Source: Petrolisthes cinctipes
Taxonomy: Eukaryota; Arthropoda; Malacostraca; Decapoda; Porcellanidae
Direction: 5' to 3'
Assembly (NCBI GenBank): GCA_033782935.1
Contig: JAWQEG010001313.1
Location: 772,001-836,000, forward strand
DNA: 64,000 nt
Each line of letters starts with the position of its first letter. Within the stretch, counting starts at the first letter, position 1. This document shows, piece by piece, positions 48,401 through 62,100 of this stretch. Below the pieces are notes generated by a model. That model saw nothing but the letters and a program-made list of their open reading frames with translations, had not been told where the DNA came from and made no database searches. The translations under genes were made by a program, and so were the position numbers.

Positions 48401-50840
48401 GTAGGGTAAAGGAAGGAAAGGGAAGGGAGGAGAAGGGATAGAGAAGGTAATGACAGGATAGGTAGGGTAAAGAAAGGGAAGAGAACGGAGGAGAAGGGAT
48501 AGAGAAGGTAATGACAGGATAGGTAGGGTAAAGGAAGGGAAGGGAAGGGATGAGAAGGGATAGGAAAGGTAATGACAGGATAGGTAGGGTAAAGCAAGGG
48601 AAGGGAAGGGAGGAGAAGGGATAGAGAAGGTAATGACAGGATAGGTAGGGTAAAGGAAGGGAAGGGAAGGGAGGAGAAGGGATATGGAAGGTAATGACAG
48701 GATAGGTAGGGTAAAGGAAGGGAAGGGAAGGGAGGAGAAGGGATAGAGAAGGTAATGACAGGATAGGTAGGGTAAAGGAAGGGAAGGGAAGGAAGGAGAA
48801 GGGATAGAGAAGGTAATGACAGGATAGGTAGGGTAAAGGAAGGGAAGGGAAGGGAAGGCAGAAGTAGGATAGGGAAGGTAATGACAGGATAGGTAGGGTA
48901 AAGGAAGGGAAGGGAAGGGAGGAGAAGGGATAGAGAAGGTAATGACAGGATAGGTAGGGTAAAGGAAGGGAAGGGGAAGGAGGAGAAGGGATAGGGAAGG
49001 TAATGACAGGATAGGTAGGGTAAAGGAAGGGAAGGGAAGGGAGGAGAAGGGATAGAGAAGGTAATGACAGGATAGGTAGGGTAAAGGAAGGGAAGGGAAG
49101 GGAAGGCAGAAGAGGGATAGGGAAGGTAATGACATGATAGGTAGGGTAAAGGAAGGGAAGGGAAGGGAGGAGAAGGGATAGAGAAGGTAATGACAGGATA
49201 GGTAGGGTTAAGGAAGGGAAGGGAGGAGAAGGGATAGGGAAGGTAATGACAGGATAGGTAGGGTAAAGGAAGGGAAGGGAAGGGAGGAGAAGGGATAGGG
49301 AAGGTAATGACAGGATAGGTAGGGTAAAGGAAGGGAAGGGAAGGGAGGAGAAGGAATAGGGAAAGTAATGACAGGATAGGTAGGGTAAAGGAAGGGAAGG
49401 TAAGGGAAGGGAGGAGAAGGGATAGAGAAGGTAATGACAAGATATGTAGGGTAAAGGAAGGGAAGGGAAGGGAGGAGAAGGGATAGGGAAGATAATGACA
49501 GGATAGGTAGGGTAAAGGAAGGGAAGGAAAGGGAAGAGAAGGGATAGGGAAACTAATGACAGGATAGGTAGGGTAAAGGAAGGGAAGGGAAGGGAGGAGA
49601 AGGGATAGGGAAGGTAATGACAGGATAGGTAGGGTAAAGAAGGGAAGGGAAGGGAGGAGAAGGGATAGGGAAGGTAATGACAGGATATGTAGGGTAAAGG
49701 AAGGGAAGGGAAGGGAGGAGAAGGGATTGAGAAGGTAATGACAGGATAGGTAGGGTAAAGGAAGGGAAGGGAAGGGAGGAGAAGGGATAGAGAAGGTAAT
49801 GACAGGATAGGTAGGGTAAAGGAAGGGAAGGGAAGGGAGGAGAAGGGATAGAGAAGGTAATGACAGGATAGGTAGGGTAAAGGAAGGGAAGGGAAGGGAG
49901 GAGAAGGGATAGGGAAGGTAATGACAGGATAGGTAGGGTAAAGGAAGGGAAGGGAAGGGAGGAGAAGGGATAGAGAAGGTATGACAGGATAGGTAGGGTA
50001 AAGGAAGGGAAGGGAAGGGAGGAGAAGGGATAGGGAAGGGAATGACAGGATAGGTAGGGTAAAGGAAGGGAAGGGAGGAGAAGGGATAGGGAAGGTAATG
50101 ACAGGATAGGTAGGGTAAAGGAAGGGAAGGGAAGGGAGGAGAAGGGATAGAGAAGGTAATGACAGGATAGGTAGGGTAAAGGAAGGGAAGGGAAGGGAGG
50201 AGATGGGATAGGGAAGGTAATGACAGGATAGGTAGGGTAAAGGAAGGGAAAGGAAGGGAGGAGAAGGGATAGAGAAGGTAATGACAGGATAGGTAGGGTA
50301 AAGGAAGGGAAGGGAAGGGAGGAAAAGGGATAGGGAAGGTAATGACAGGATAGGTAGGGTAAAGGAAGGGAAGGGAAGGGAGGAGAAGGGATAGAGAAGG
50401 TAATGACAGGATAGGTAGGGTAAAGGAAGGGAAGGGAAGGGAGGAGAAGGGATAGAGAAGGTAATGACAGGATAGGTAGGGTAAAGAAAGGGAAGAGAAC
50501 GGAGAAGAAGGGATAGAGAAGGTAATGACAGGATAGGTAGGGTAAAGGAAGGGAAGGGAAGGGATGAGAAGGGATAGGAAAGGTAATGACAGGATAGGAA
50601 GGGTAAAGGAAGGGAAAGGAAGGGAGGAGAAGGGATAGGGAAGGTAATGACAGGATAGGTAGGGTAAAGGAAGGGAAGGGAAGGGAGGAAAAGGGATAGG
50701 AAAGGTAATGACAGGATAGGTAGGGTAAAGAAAGAGAAGGGAAGGGAGGAGAAGGGATATAGAAGGTAATGACAGGATAGGTAGGGTAAAGGAAGGGAAG
50801 GGAAGGGAGGAGAAGGGATAGGGAAGGTAATGACAAGATA
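42500..50840. repeat. Higher-order repeat within the 61-bp array (period ~1.7-2.2 kb)
   Basis: Variant marker GAAGGTAAGG lies at 43471, 45485, 47681 and 49396. Marker AGAGAACGGA lies at 44569, 46765, 48480 and 50494. The distance from the second marker to the next first marker is always 916 bp. The distance from the first to the second is 1098, 1280, 799 and 1098 bp. So a block of about 2 kb was amplified four times, with gains and losses of 61-bp units in one half. Confidence 0.85.
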
Positions 50841-53800
50841 GGTAGGGTAAAGTAAGAGAAGGGAAGGGAGGAGAAGGGATAGGGAAGGTAATGACAGGAT
50901 AGGTAGGGTAAAGGAAGGGAAGGGAAGGGAGGAGAAGGGATAGAGAAGGTAATGACAGGATAGGTAGGGTAAAGGAAGGGAAGGGAAGGGAGGAGAAGGG
51001 ATAGGGAAGGTAATGACAGGATAGGTAGGGTAAAGGAAGGAAAGAGAAGGGAGGAGAAGGAATAGAGAAGGTAATGACAGGATAGGTAGGGTAAAGGAAG
51101 GGAAGGGAAGGGAGGAGAAGGGATAGGGAAGGTAATGACAGGATAGGTAGGGTAAAGGAAGGGAAGGGAAGGGAGAAGAAGGGATAGGGAAGGTAATGAC
51201 AGGATAGGTAGGGTAAAGGAAGGGAAGGGAAGGGAGGAGAAGGGATAGAGAAGGTAATGACAGGATAGGTAGGGTAAAGGAAGGGAAGGGAAGGGAGGAG
51301 AAGGGATAGAGAAGGTAATGACAGGATAGGTAGGGTAAAGAAAGGGAAGAGAACGGAGGAGTAGGGATAAAGAAGGTAATGACAGGATAGGTAGGGTAAA
51401 GGAAGGGAAGGGAAGGGATGAGAAGGGATAGAGAAGGTAATGACAGGATAGGTAGGGTAAAGTAAGGGAAGGGAAGAGAGGAGAAGGGATAGGGAAGGTA
51501 ATGACAGGATAGGTAGGGTAAAGGAAGGGAAGTGAAGGGAGGAGAAGGGATAGAAAAGGTAATGACAGGATAGGTAGGGTAAAGGAAGGGAAGGGAATGG
51601 AGGAGATGGGATAGGGAAGGTAATGACAGGATAGGTAGGGTAAAGGAAGGGAAGGGAAGGGAGGAGAAGGGATAGAGAAGGTAATGACAGGATAGGTAGG
51701 GTAAAGGAAGGGAAGGGAAGGGAGGAGAAGGGATAGGGAAGGTAATGACAGGATAGGTAGGGTAAAGGAAGGGAAGGGAAGGGAGGAGAAGGGATAGAGA
51801 AGGTAATGACAGGATAGGTAGGGTAAAGGAAGGGAAGGGAAGGGAGGAGAAGGGATAGAGAAGGTAATGACAGGATAGGTAGGGTAAAGGAAGGGAAGGG
51901 AAGGGAGGAGAAGGGATAGAGAAGGTAATGACAGGATAGGTAGGGTAAAGGAAGGGAAGGGAACAGAGGAGAAGGGATAGAGAAGGTAATGACAGGATAG
52001 GTACGGTAAAGGAAGGGAAGGGAAGGGAGGAGAAGGGATAGGAAAGGTAATGACAGGAAAGGTAGGGTAAAGGAAGGGAAGGGAAGGGAAGGCAGAAGAG
52101 GGATAGGGAAGGTAATGACAGGATAGGTAGGGTAAAGGAAGGGAAGGGAAGGGAGGAGAAGGGATAGGGAAGGTAATGACAGGATAGGTAGGGTAAAGTA
52201 AGAGAAGGGAAGGGAGAAGGGATAGGGAAGGTAATGACAGGATAGGTAGGGTAAAGGAAGGGAAGGGAAGGGATGAGAAGGGATAGAGAAGGTAATGACA
52301 GGATAGGTAGGGTAAAGGTAGGGAAGGGAAGGGAGGAGAAGGGATAGGGAAGGTAATGACAGGATAGGTAATGTAAAGGAAGGGAAGGGAAGGGAGGAGA
52401 AGGGATAGAGAAGGTAATGACAGGATAGGTAGGGTAAAGTAAGAGAAGGGAAGGGAGGAGAAGGGATAGAGAAGGTAATGACAGGATAGGTAGGGTAAAG
52501 GAAGGGAAGGGAAGGGAGGAGAAGGGATAGGGAAGGTAATGACAGGATAGGTAGGGTAAAGGAAGGGAAGGGAAGGGAGGAGAAGGGATAGAGAAGGTAA
52601 TGACAGGATAGGTAGGGTTAAGGAAGGGAAAGGAATGGAGGAGATGGGATAGGGAAGGTAATGACAGGATAGGTAGGGTAAAGGAAGGGAAGGGAAGGGA
52701 GGAGAAGGGATAGAGAAGGTAATGACAGGATAGGTAGGGTAAAGGAAGGGAAGGGAAGGGAGGAGAAGGGATAGGGAAGGTAATGTCAGGATAGGTAGGG
52801 TAAAGGAAGGGAAGGGAAGGGAGGAGAAGGGATAGAGAAGGTAATGACAGGATAGGTAGGGTAAAAGAAGGGAAGGGAAGGGAGGAGAAGGGATAGAGAA
52901 GGTAATGACAGGATAGGTAGGGTAAAGGAAGGGAAGGGAACAGAGGAGAAGGGATAGAGAAGGTATTGACAGGATAGGTACGGTAAAGGAAGGGAAGGGA
53001 AGGGAGGAGAAGGGATAGGAAAGGTAATGACAGGATATGTAGGGTAAAGGAAGGGAAGGGAAGGGAGGAGAAGGGATAGAGAAGGTAATGACAGGATAGG
53101 TAGGGTAAAGGAAGATAAGGGAAGGGAGGAGAAGGGATAGGGAAGGTAATGACAGGATAGGTAGGGTAAAGTAAGAGAAGGGAAGGGAGAAGGGATAGGG
53201 AAGGTAATGACAGGATAGGTAGGGTAAAGGAAGGGAAGGGAAGGGAGGAGAAGAGATAGGGAAGGTAATGACAGGATAGGTAGGGTAAAGTAAGAGAAGG
53301 GAAGGGAGGAGAAGGGATAGGGAAGGTAATGACAGGATAGGTAGGGTAAAGGAAGGGAAGGGAAGGGAGGAGAAGGGATAGAGAAGGTAATGACAGGATA
53401 GGTAGGGTAAAGGAAGGGAAGGGAAGGGAGGAGAAGGGATAGGGAAGGTAATGACAGGATAGGTAGGGTAAAGGAAGGGAAGGGAAGGGAGGAGAACGGA
53501 TAGGGAAGGTAATGACAGGATAGGTAGGGTAAAGGAAGGGAAGGAAAGGGAGGAGAAGGGATAGAGAAGGTAATGACAGGATAGGTAGGGTAAAGGAAGG
53601 GAAGGGAAGGGAGGAGAAGGGATAGGGAAGGTAATGACAGGATAGGTAGGGTAAAGGAAGGGAAGGGAAGGGAGGAGAACGGATAGGGAAGGTAATGACA
53701 GGATAGGTAAGGTAAAGGAAGGGAAGGAAAGGGAGGAGAAGGGATAGAGAAGGTAATGACAGGATAGGTAGGGTAAAGGAAGGGAAGGGAAGGGAGGAGA

Positions 53801-56800
53801 AGGGATAGGGAAGGTAATGACAGGATAGGTAGGGTAAAGGAAGGGAAGAGAAGGGAGGAGAAGGGATAGGGAAGGTAATGACAGGATAGGTAGGGTAAAG
53901 GAAGGGAAGAGAAGGGAGGAGAAGGGATTGAGAAGGTAATGACAGGATAGGTTGGGTAAAGGAAGGGAAGGGAAGGGAGGAGAAGGGATAGAGAAGGTAA
54001 TGACAGGATAGGTAGGGTAAAGGAAGGGAAAGGAAGGGAGGAGAAGGGATAGAGAAGGTAATAACAGGATAGGTATGGTAAAGGAAGGGAAGGGAAGGGA
54101 GGAGAAGGGATAGAGAAGGTAATGACAGGATAGGTAGGGTAAAGGAAGGGAAGGGAAGGGAGGAGAAGATATAGGGAAGGTAATGACAGGATAAGTAGGG
54201 TAAAGGAAGGGAAGGGAAGGGAGGAGAAGGGATAGGGAAGGTAATGACAGGATAGGTAGGGTAAAGGAAGGGAAGGGAAGGGAGGAGAAGGGATAGGGAA
54301 GGTAATGGCAGGATAGGTAGGGTAAAGGAAGGGAAGGAAAGGGAGGAGAAGGGATAGAGAAGGTAATGACAGGATAGGTAGGGTAAAGGAAGGGAAGGGA
54401 AGGGAGGAGAAGGGATAGGGAAGGTAATGACAGGATAGGTAGGGTAAAGGAAGGGAAGGGAAGGGAGGAGAAGGGATAGGGAAGGTAATGACAGGATAGG
54501 TAGGGTAACGGAAGGGAAGAGAAGGGAGGAGAAGGGATTGAGAAGGTAATGACAGGATAGGTAGGGTAAAGGAAGGGAAGGGAAGGGAGGAGAAGGGATA
54601 GAGAAGGTAATGACAGGATAGGTAGGGTAAAGGAAGGGAAGGGAAGGGAGAAGAAGGGATAGAGAAGGTAATGACAGGATAGGTAGGGTAAAGGAAGGGA
54701 AGGGAAGGGAGGAGAAGGGATAGAGAAGGTAATGACAGGATAGGTAGGGTAAAGGAAGGGAAGGGAAGGTAGTAGAAGATATAGGGAAGGTAATGACAGG
54801 ATAGGTAGGGTAAAGGAAGGGAAGGGAAGGGAGGAGAAGGGATAGGGAAGGTAATGACAGGATTGGTAGGGTAAAGTAAGAGAAGGGAAGGGAGGAGAAG
54901 GGATAGGGAAGGTATTGACAGGATAGGTAGGGTAAAGGAAGGGAAGGGAAGGGAGGAGAAGGGATAGAGAAGGTAATGACCGTATAGGTAGGGTAAAGGA
55001 AGGGAAGGGAAGGGAGGAGAAGGGATAGGGAAGGTAATGACAGGATAGGTAGGGTAAAGGAAGGGAAGGGAAGGGAGGAGAAGGGATAGGGAAGGTAATG
55101 ACAGGATAGGTAGGGTAAAGGAAGGGAAGGGAAGGGAGGAGAAGGGATAGAGAAGGTAATGACAGGATAGGTAGGGTAAAGGAAGGGAAGGGAAGGGAGG
55201 AGAAGGGATAGGGAAGGTAATGACAGGATAGGTAGGGTAAAGGAAGGGAAGGGAAGGGAGGAGAAGGGATAGAGAAAGTAATGACAGGATAGGTAGGGTA
55301 AAGGAAGGGAAGGGAAGGGAGGAGAAGGGATAGAAAAGGTAATGATAGGATAGGTAGGGTAAAGGAAGGGAAGGGAAGGGAGGAAAAGGGATAGAGAAGG
55401 TAATGACAGGATAGGTAGGGTAAAGGAATGGAAGGGAAGGGAGGAGATGGGATAGGGAAGGTAATGACAGGATAGGTAGGGTAAAGGAAGGGAAGGGAAG
55501 GGAGGAGAAGGGATAGGGAAGGTAATGACAGGATAGGTAGGGTAAAGGAAGGGAAGGGAAGGGAGGAGAAGGGATAGGGAAGGTAATGACAGGATAGGTA
55601 GGGTAAAGGAAGGGACGGGAAGGGAGGAGAAGGGATAGGGAAGGTAATGACAGGATAGGTAGGGTAAAGGAAGGGAAGGGAAGGGAGGAGAAGGAATAGG
55701 GAAGGTAATGACAGGATAGGTATGGTAAAGGAAGGGAAGGGAAGGGAGGTGAAGGGATAGGGAAGGTAATGACAGGATAGGTAGGGTAAAGGAAGGGAAG
55801 GGAAGGGAGGAGAAGGGATAGGGAAGGTAATGACAGGATAGGTAGGGTAAAGGAAGGAAAGGGAAGGGAGGAGAAGGAATAGAGAAGGTAATGACAGGAT
55901 AGGTAGGGTAAAGGAAGGGAAGGGAAGGGAGGAGAAGGGATAGGGAAGGTAATGACAGGATAGGTAGGGTAAAGGAAGGGAAGGGAAGGGAGAAGAAGGG
56001 ATAGAGAAGGTAATGACAGGATAGGTAATGTAAAGGAAGGGAAGAGAAGGGAGGAGAAGGGATAGAGAAGGTAATGACAGGATAGGTAGGGTAAAGGAAG
56101 GGAAGGGAAGGGAGGAGAAGGGATAGAGAAGGTAATGACAGGATAGGTAGGGTAAAGGAAGGGAAGGGAAGGGAGGAGAAGGGATAGGGAAGGTAATGAC
56201 AGGATAGGTAGGGTAAAGGAAGGGAAGGGGAAGGAGGAGAAGGGATAGGGAAGGTAATGACAGGATAGGTAGGGTAAAGGAAGGGAAGGGAAGGGAGGAG
56301 AAGGGATAGAGAAGGTAATGACAGGATAGGTAGGGTAAAGGAAGGGAAGGAAAGGGAGAAGAAGGGATAGAGAAGGTAATGACAGGATAGGTAATGTAAA
56401 GGAAGGGAAGGGAAGGGAGGAGAAGGGATAGAGAAGGTAATGACAGGATAGGTAGGGTAAAGGAAGGGAAGGGAAGGGAGGAGAAGGGATAGAGAAGGTA
56501 ATGACAGGATAGGTAGGGTAAAGGAAGGGAAGGGAAGGGAGGAGAAGGGATAGGGAAGGTAATGACAGGATAGGTAGGGTAAAGGAAGGGAAGGGAAGGG
56601 AGGAGAAGGGATAGAGAAGGTAATGACAGGATAGGTAGGGTAAAGGAAGGGAAGGGAAGGGAAGGCAGAAGAGGGATAGGGAAGGTAATGACAGGATAGC
56701 TAGGGTAAAGGAAGGGAAGGGAAGGGAGGAGAAGGGATAGAGAAGGTAATGACAGGATAGGTAGGGTAAAGGAAGGGAAGGGAAGGGAGGAGAAGGGATA

Positions 56801-59800
56801 GGGAAGGTAATGACAGGATAGGTAGGGTAAAGGAAGGGAAGGGAAGGGAGGAGAAGGGATAGAGAAGGTAATGACAGTATAGGTAGGGTAAAGGAAGGGA
56901 AGGGAAGGGAAGTCAGAAGAGGGATAGGGAAGGTAATGACAGGATAGGTAGGGTAAAGGAAGGGAAGGGAAGGGAGGAGAAGGGATAGGGAAGGTAATGA
57001 CAGGATAGGTAGGGTAAAGGAAGGGAAGAGAAGGGAGGAGAAGGGATTGAGAAGGTAATGACAGGATAGGTAGGGTAAAGGAAGGGAAGGGAAGGGAGGA
57101 GAAGGGATAGGGAAGGTAATGACAGGATAGGTAGGGAAAAAGGGAAGGGAAGGGAAGGGAGAAGAAGGGATAGAGAAGGTAATGACAGGATAGGTAGGGT
57201 AAAGGAAGGGAAGGGAAGGGAGGAGAAGGGATAGAGAAGGTAATGACAGGATAGGTAGGGTAAAGGAAGGGAAGGGAGGAGAAGATATAGGGAAGGTAAT
57301 GACAGGATAGGTAGGGTAAAGGAAGGGAAGGGAAGGGAGGAGAAGGGATAGGGAAGGTAATGACAGGATAGGTAGGGTAAAGGAAGGGAAGGGAAGGGAG
57401 GAGAAGGGATTGAGAAGGTAATGACCGTATAGGTAGGGTAAAGCAAGGGAAGGGAAGGGAGGAGAAGGGATAGGGAAGGTAATGACAGGATAGGTAGGGT
57501 AAAGGAAGGGAAGGGAGGAGAAGGGATAGGGAAGGTAATGACAGGATAGGTAGGGTAAAGGAAGGGAAGGGAAGGGAGGAGAAGGGATAGAGAAGGTAAT
57601 GACAGGATAGGTAGGGTAAAGGAAGGGAAGGGAAGGGAGGAGATGGGATAGGGAAGGTAATGACAGGATAGGTAGGGTAAAGGAAGGGAAGGGAAGGGAG
57701 GAGAAGGGATAGAGAAGGTAATGACAGGATAGGTAGGGTAAAGGAAGGGAAGGGAAGGGAGGAGAAGGGATAGAAAAGGTAATTACAGGATAGGTAGGGT
57801 AAAGGAAGGGAAGGGAAGGGAGGAGAAGGGATAGAGAAGGTAATGACAGGATAGGTAGGGTAAAGGAATGGACGGGAAGGGAGGAGATGGGATAGGGAAG
57901 GTAATGACAGGATAGGTAGGGTAAAGGAAGGGAAGGGAAGGGAGGAAAAGGGATAGGGAAGGTAATGACAGGATAGGTAGGGTAAAAGAAGGGAAGGGAA
58001 AGGAGGAGAAGGGATAGAGAAGGTAATGACAGGATAGGTAGGGTAAAGGAAGGGAAGGGAAGGGAGGAGATGGGATAGAGAAGGTAATGACAGGATAAGT
58101 AGGGTAAAGGAAGGGAAAGGAAGGGAGGAGATGGGATAGGGAAGGTAATGACAGGATAGGTAAGGTAAAGGAAGGGAAGGGAATGGAGGAGAAGGGATAG
58201 GGAAGGTAATGACAGGATAGGTAGCGTAAAGGAAGGGAAGGGAAGGGAGAAGAAGGGATAGGGAAGGTAATTACAGGATAGGTAGGGTAAAGGAAGGGAA
58301 GGGAAGGGAGGAGAAGGGATAGGGAAGGTAATGACAGGATAGGTAGGGTAAAGGAAGGGAAGGGAAGGGAGAAGAAGGGATAGAGAAGGTAATGACAGGA
58401 TAGGTAATGTAAAGGAAGGGAAGAGAAGGAAGGAGAAGGGATAGAGAAGGTAATGACAGGATAGGTAGGGTAAAGGAAGGGAAGGGAAGGGAGGAGAAGG
58501 GATAGAGAAGGTAATGACAGGATAGGTAGGGTAAAGGAAGGGAAGGGAAGGGAGGAGAAGGGATAGGGAAGGTAATGACAGGATAGGTAGGGTAAAGGAA
58601 GGGAAGGGGAAGGAGGAGAAGGGATAGGGAAGGTAATGACAGGATAGGCAGGGTAAAGGAAGGGAAGGGAAGGGAGGAAAAGGGATAGGGAAGGTAATGA
58701 CAGGATAGGTAGGGTAAAGGAAGGGAAGGGAAGGGAGGAGAAGGGATAGAGAAGGTAATGACAGGATAGGTAGGGTAAAGGAAGGGAAGGGAAGGGAGGA
58801 GATGGGATAGAGAAGGTAATGACAGGATAGGTAGGGTAAAGGAAGGGAAAGGAAGGGAGGATATGGGATAGGGAAGGTAATGACAGGATTGGTAGGGTAA
58901 AGGAAGGGAAGGGAAGGGAGGAGAAGGGATAGAGAAAGTAATGACAGGATAGGTAGGGTAAAGGAAGGAAAGGAAAGGAGGAGAAGGGATAGAAAAGGTA
59001 ATGACAGGATAGGTAGGGTAAAGGAAGGGAAGGGAAGGGAGGAGAAGGGATAGAGAAGGTAATGACAGGATAGGTAGGGTAAAGGAAGGGAAGGAAGGAG
59101 GAGATGGGATAGGGAAGGTAATGACAGGATAGGTAGGGTAAAGGAGGGGAAGGGAAGGGAGGAGAAGGGATAGGGAAGGTAATGACAGGATAGGTAGGGT
59201 AAAGGAAGGGAAGGGAAGGGAGGAGAAGGAATAGGGAAGGTAATGACAGGATAGGTAGGGTAAAGGAAGGGAAGGGAAGGGAGGAGAAGGATAGGTAAGG
59301 TAATGACAGGATAGGTAGGGAAAAGGAAGGGAAGGGAAGGGAGGAGAAGGGATAGGGAAGGTAATGACAGGATAGGTAGGGTAAAGGAAGGGAAGGGAAG
59401 GGAGGAGAAGGGATAGAGAAGGTAATGACAGGATAGGTAGGGTAAAGGAAGGGAAGGGAAGGGAGGAGAAGGGATAGGAAAGGTAATGACAGGATAGGTA
59501 GGGTAAAGGAAGGGAAGGGAAGGGAGGAGAAGGGATAGGGAAGGTAATGACAGGATAGGTAGGGTAAGGAAGGGAAGGGGAAGGAGGAGAAGGGATAGGG
59601 AAGGTAATGACAAGATAGGCAGGGTAAAGGAAGGAAGGAAGGGAGGAAAAGGATAGGGAAGGTAATGACAGGATAGGTAGGGTAAAGGAAGGGAAGGGAA
59701 GGGAGGAGAAGGGATAGAGAAGGTAATGACAGGATAGGTAGGGTAAAGGAAGGGAAGGGAAGGGAGGAGATGGGATAGAGGAGGTAATGACAGGATAGAT

Positions 59801-59939
59801 AGGGTAAAGGAAGGGAAAGGAAGGGAGGAGATGGGATAGGGAAGGTAATGACAGGATAGGTAAGGTAAAGGAAGGAAGGGAATGGAGGAGAAGGGATAGG
59901 GAAGGTACTGACAGGATAGGTAGGGTAAAGGAAGGGAAG

Positions 59940-62100
59940 GGAAGGGAAGGCAGAAGGGATAGAGAAGGTAATTACAGGATAGGTAGGGTAAAGGAAGGGA
60001 AGGGAAGGGAGGAGAAGGGATAGGGAAGGTAATGACATGATAGGTAGGGTAAAGGAAGGGAAGGGAAGGGAGAAGAAGGGATAGAGAAGGTAATGACAGG
60101 ATAGGTAGGGTAAAGGAAGGGAAGGGAAGGGAGGAGAAGGGATAGAGAAGGTAATGACAGGATAGGTAGGGTAAAGGAAGGGAAGGGAAGGGAGGAGAAG
60201 GTATAGAGAAGGTAATGACAGGATAGGTAGGGTAAAGGAAGGGAAGGGAAGGGAGGAGAAGGGATAGGGAAGGTAATGACAGGATAGGTAGGGTAAAGGA
60301 GGGGAAGGAGGAGATGGGATAGAGAAGGTAATGACATGATAGGTAGGGTAAAGGAAGGGAAGGGAAGGGAGGAGATGGGATAGGGAAGGTAATGACAGGA
60401 TAGGTAGGGTAAAGGAAGGGAAGGGAAGGGAGGAGAAGGGATAGAGAAGGTAATGACAGTATAGGTAGGGTAAAGGAAGGGAAGGGAAGGGAAGGCAGAA
60501 GAGGGATAGGGAAGGTAATGACAGGATAGGTAGGGTAAAGGAAGGGAAGGGAAGGGAGGAGAAGGAATAGAGAAGGTAATGACAGGATAGGTAGGGTAAA
60601 GGAAGGGAAGGGAAGGGAGGAGAAGGGATAGAGAAGGTAATGACAGGATAGGTAGGGTAAAGGAAGGGAAGGGAAGGGAGGAGATGGGATAGAGAAGGTA
60701 ATGACAGGATAGGTAGGGTAAAGGAAGGGAAAGGAAGGGAGGAGATGGGATAGGGAAGGTAATGACAGGATAGGAAGGGTAAAGGAAGGGAAAGGAAGGG
60801 AGGAGATGGGATAGGGAAGGTAATGACAGGATAGGTAAGGTAAAGGAAGGGAAGGGAATGGAGGAGAAGGGATAGGGAAGGTAATGACAGGATAGGTAGG
60901 GTAAAGGAAGGGAAGGGAAGGGAAGGCAGAAGGGATAGAGAAGGTAATTACAGGATAGGTAGGGTAAAGGAAGGGAAGGGAAGGGAGGAGAAGGGATAGG
61001 GAAGGTAATGACAGGATAGGTAGGGTAAAGGAAGGAAAGAGAAGGGAGAAGAAGGGATAGAGAAGGTAATGACCGGATAGGTAATGTAAAGGAAGGGAAG
61101 GGAAGGGAGGAGAAGGGATAGAGAAGGTAATGACAGGATAGGTAGGGTAAAGGAAGGGAAGGGAAGGGAGGAGAAGGGATAGAGAAGGTAATGACAGGAT
61201 AGGTAGGGTAAAGGAAGGGAAGGGAAGGGAGGAGAAGGGATAGGGAAGGTAATGACAGGATAGGTAGGGTAAAGGAGGGGAAGGAGGAGAAGGGATAGGG
61301 AAGGTAATGACAGGATAGGCAGGGTAAAGGAAGGGAAGGGAAGGGAGGAAAAGGGATAGGGAAGGTAATGACAGGATAGGTAGGGTAAAGGAAGGGAAGG
61401 GAAGGGAGGAGAAGGGATAGAGAAGGTAATGACAGGTTAGGTAGGGTAAAGGAAGGGAAGGGAAGGGAGGAGAAGGGATAGAGAAGGTAATGACAGGATA
61501 GGTAGGGTAAAGGAAGGGAAAGGAAGGGAGGAGATGGGATAGGGAAGGTAATGACAGGATAGGTAAGGTAAAGGAAGGGAAGGGAATGGAGGAGAAGGGA
61601 TAGGGAAGGTAATGACAGGATAGGTAGGGTAAAGGAAGGGAAGGGAAGGGAAGAGAAGGGATAGAGAAGGTAATTACAGGATAGGTAGGGTAAAGGAAGG
61701 GAAGGGAAGGGAGGAGAAGGGATAGGGAAGGTAATGACAGGATAGGTAGGGTAAAGGAAGGGAAGGGAAGGGAGAAGAAGGGATAGAGAAGGTAATGACA
61801 GGATAGGTAATGTAAAGGAAGGGAAGGGAAGGGAGGAGAAGGGATAGAGAAGGTAATGACAGGATAGGTAGGGTAAAGGAAGGGAAGGGAAGGGAGGAGA
61901 TGGGATAGGGAAAGTAATGACAGGATAGGTAGGGTAAAGGAAGGGAAGGGAATGGAGGAGAAGGGATAGGGAAGGTACTGACAGGATAGGTAGGTAAAGG
62001 AAGGGAAGGGAAGGGAAGGCAGAAGGGATAGAGAAGGTAATTACAGGATAGGTAGGGTAAAGGAAGGGAAGGGAAGGGAGGAGAAGGGATAGGGAAGGTA
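59940..62100. repeat. Second higher-order repeat (~1 kb) near the right end of the array
   Basis: The variant GGCAGAAGGGATAGAG followed by GGTAATTACAGG occurs at 59949, 60925 and 62018 (offsets 976 and 1093, about 16 and 18 units). Linked variants such as GATAGGTAATGTAAAGG and GGGAATGGAGGAG recur with it. Confidence 0.7.

Noticed and set aside
41816..60337. Very long minus-strand ORFs (2439, 2275, 1163, 751 and 427 codons), Pro/Ser/Leu/Phe-rich
   Set aside because: They are read-through translations of the 61-bp satellite, which has no stop on that strand in any frame. The ORFs overlap each other in different frames and end only where indels or point changes create stops.
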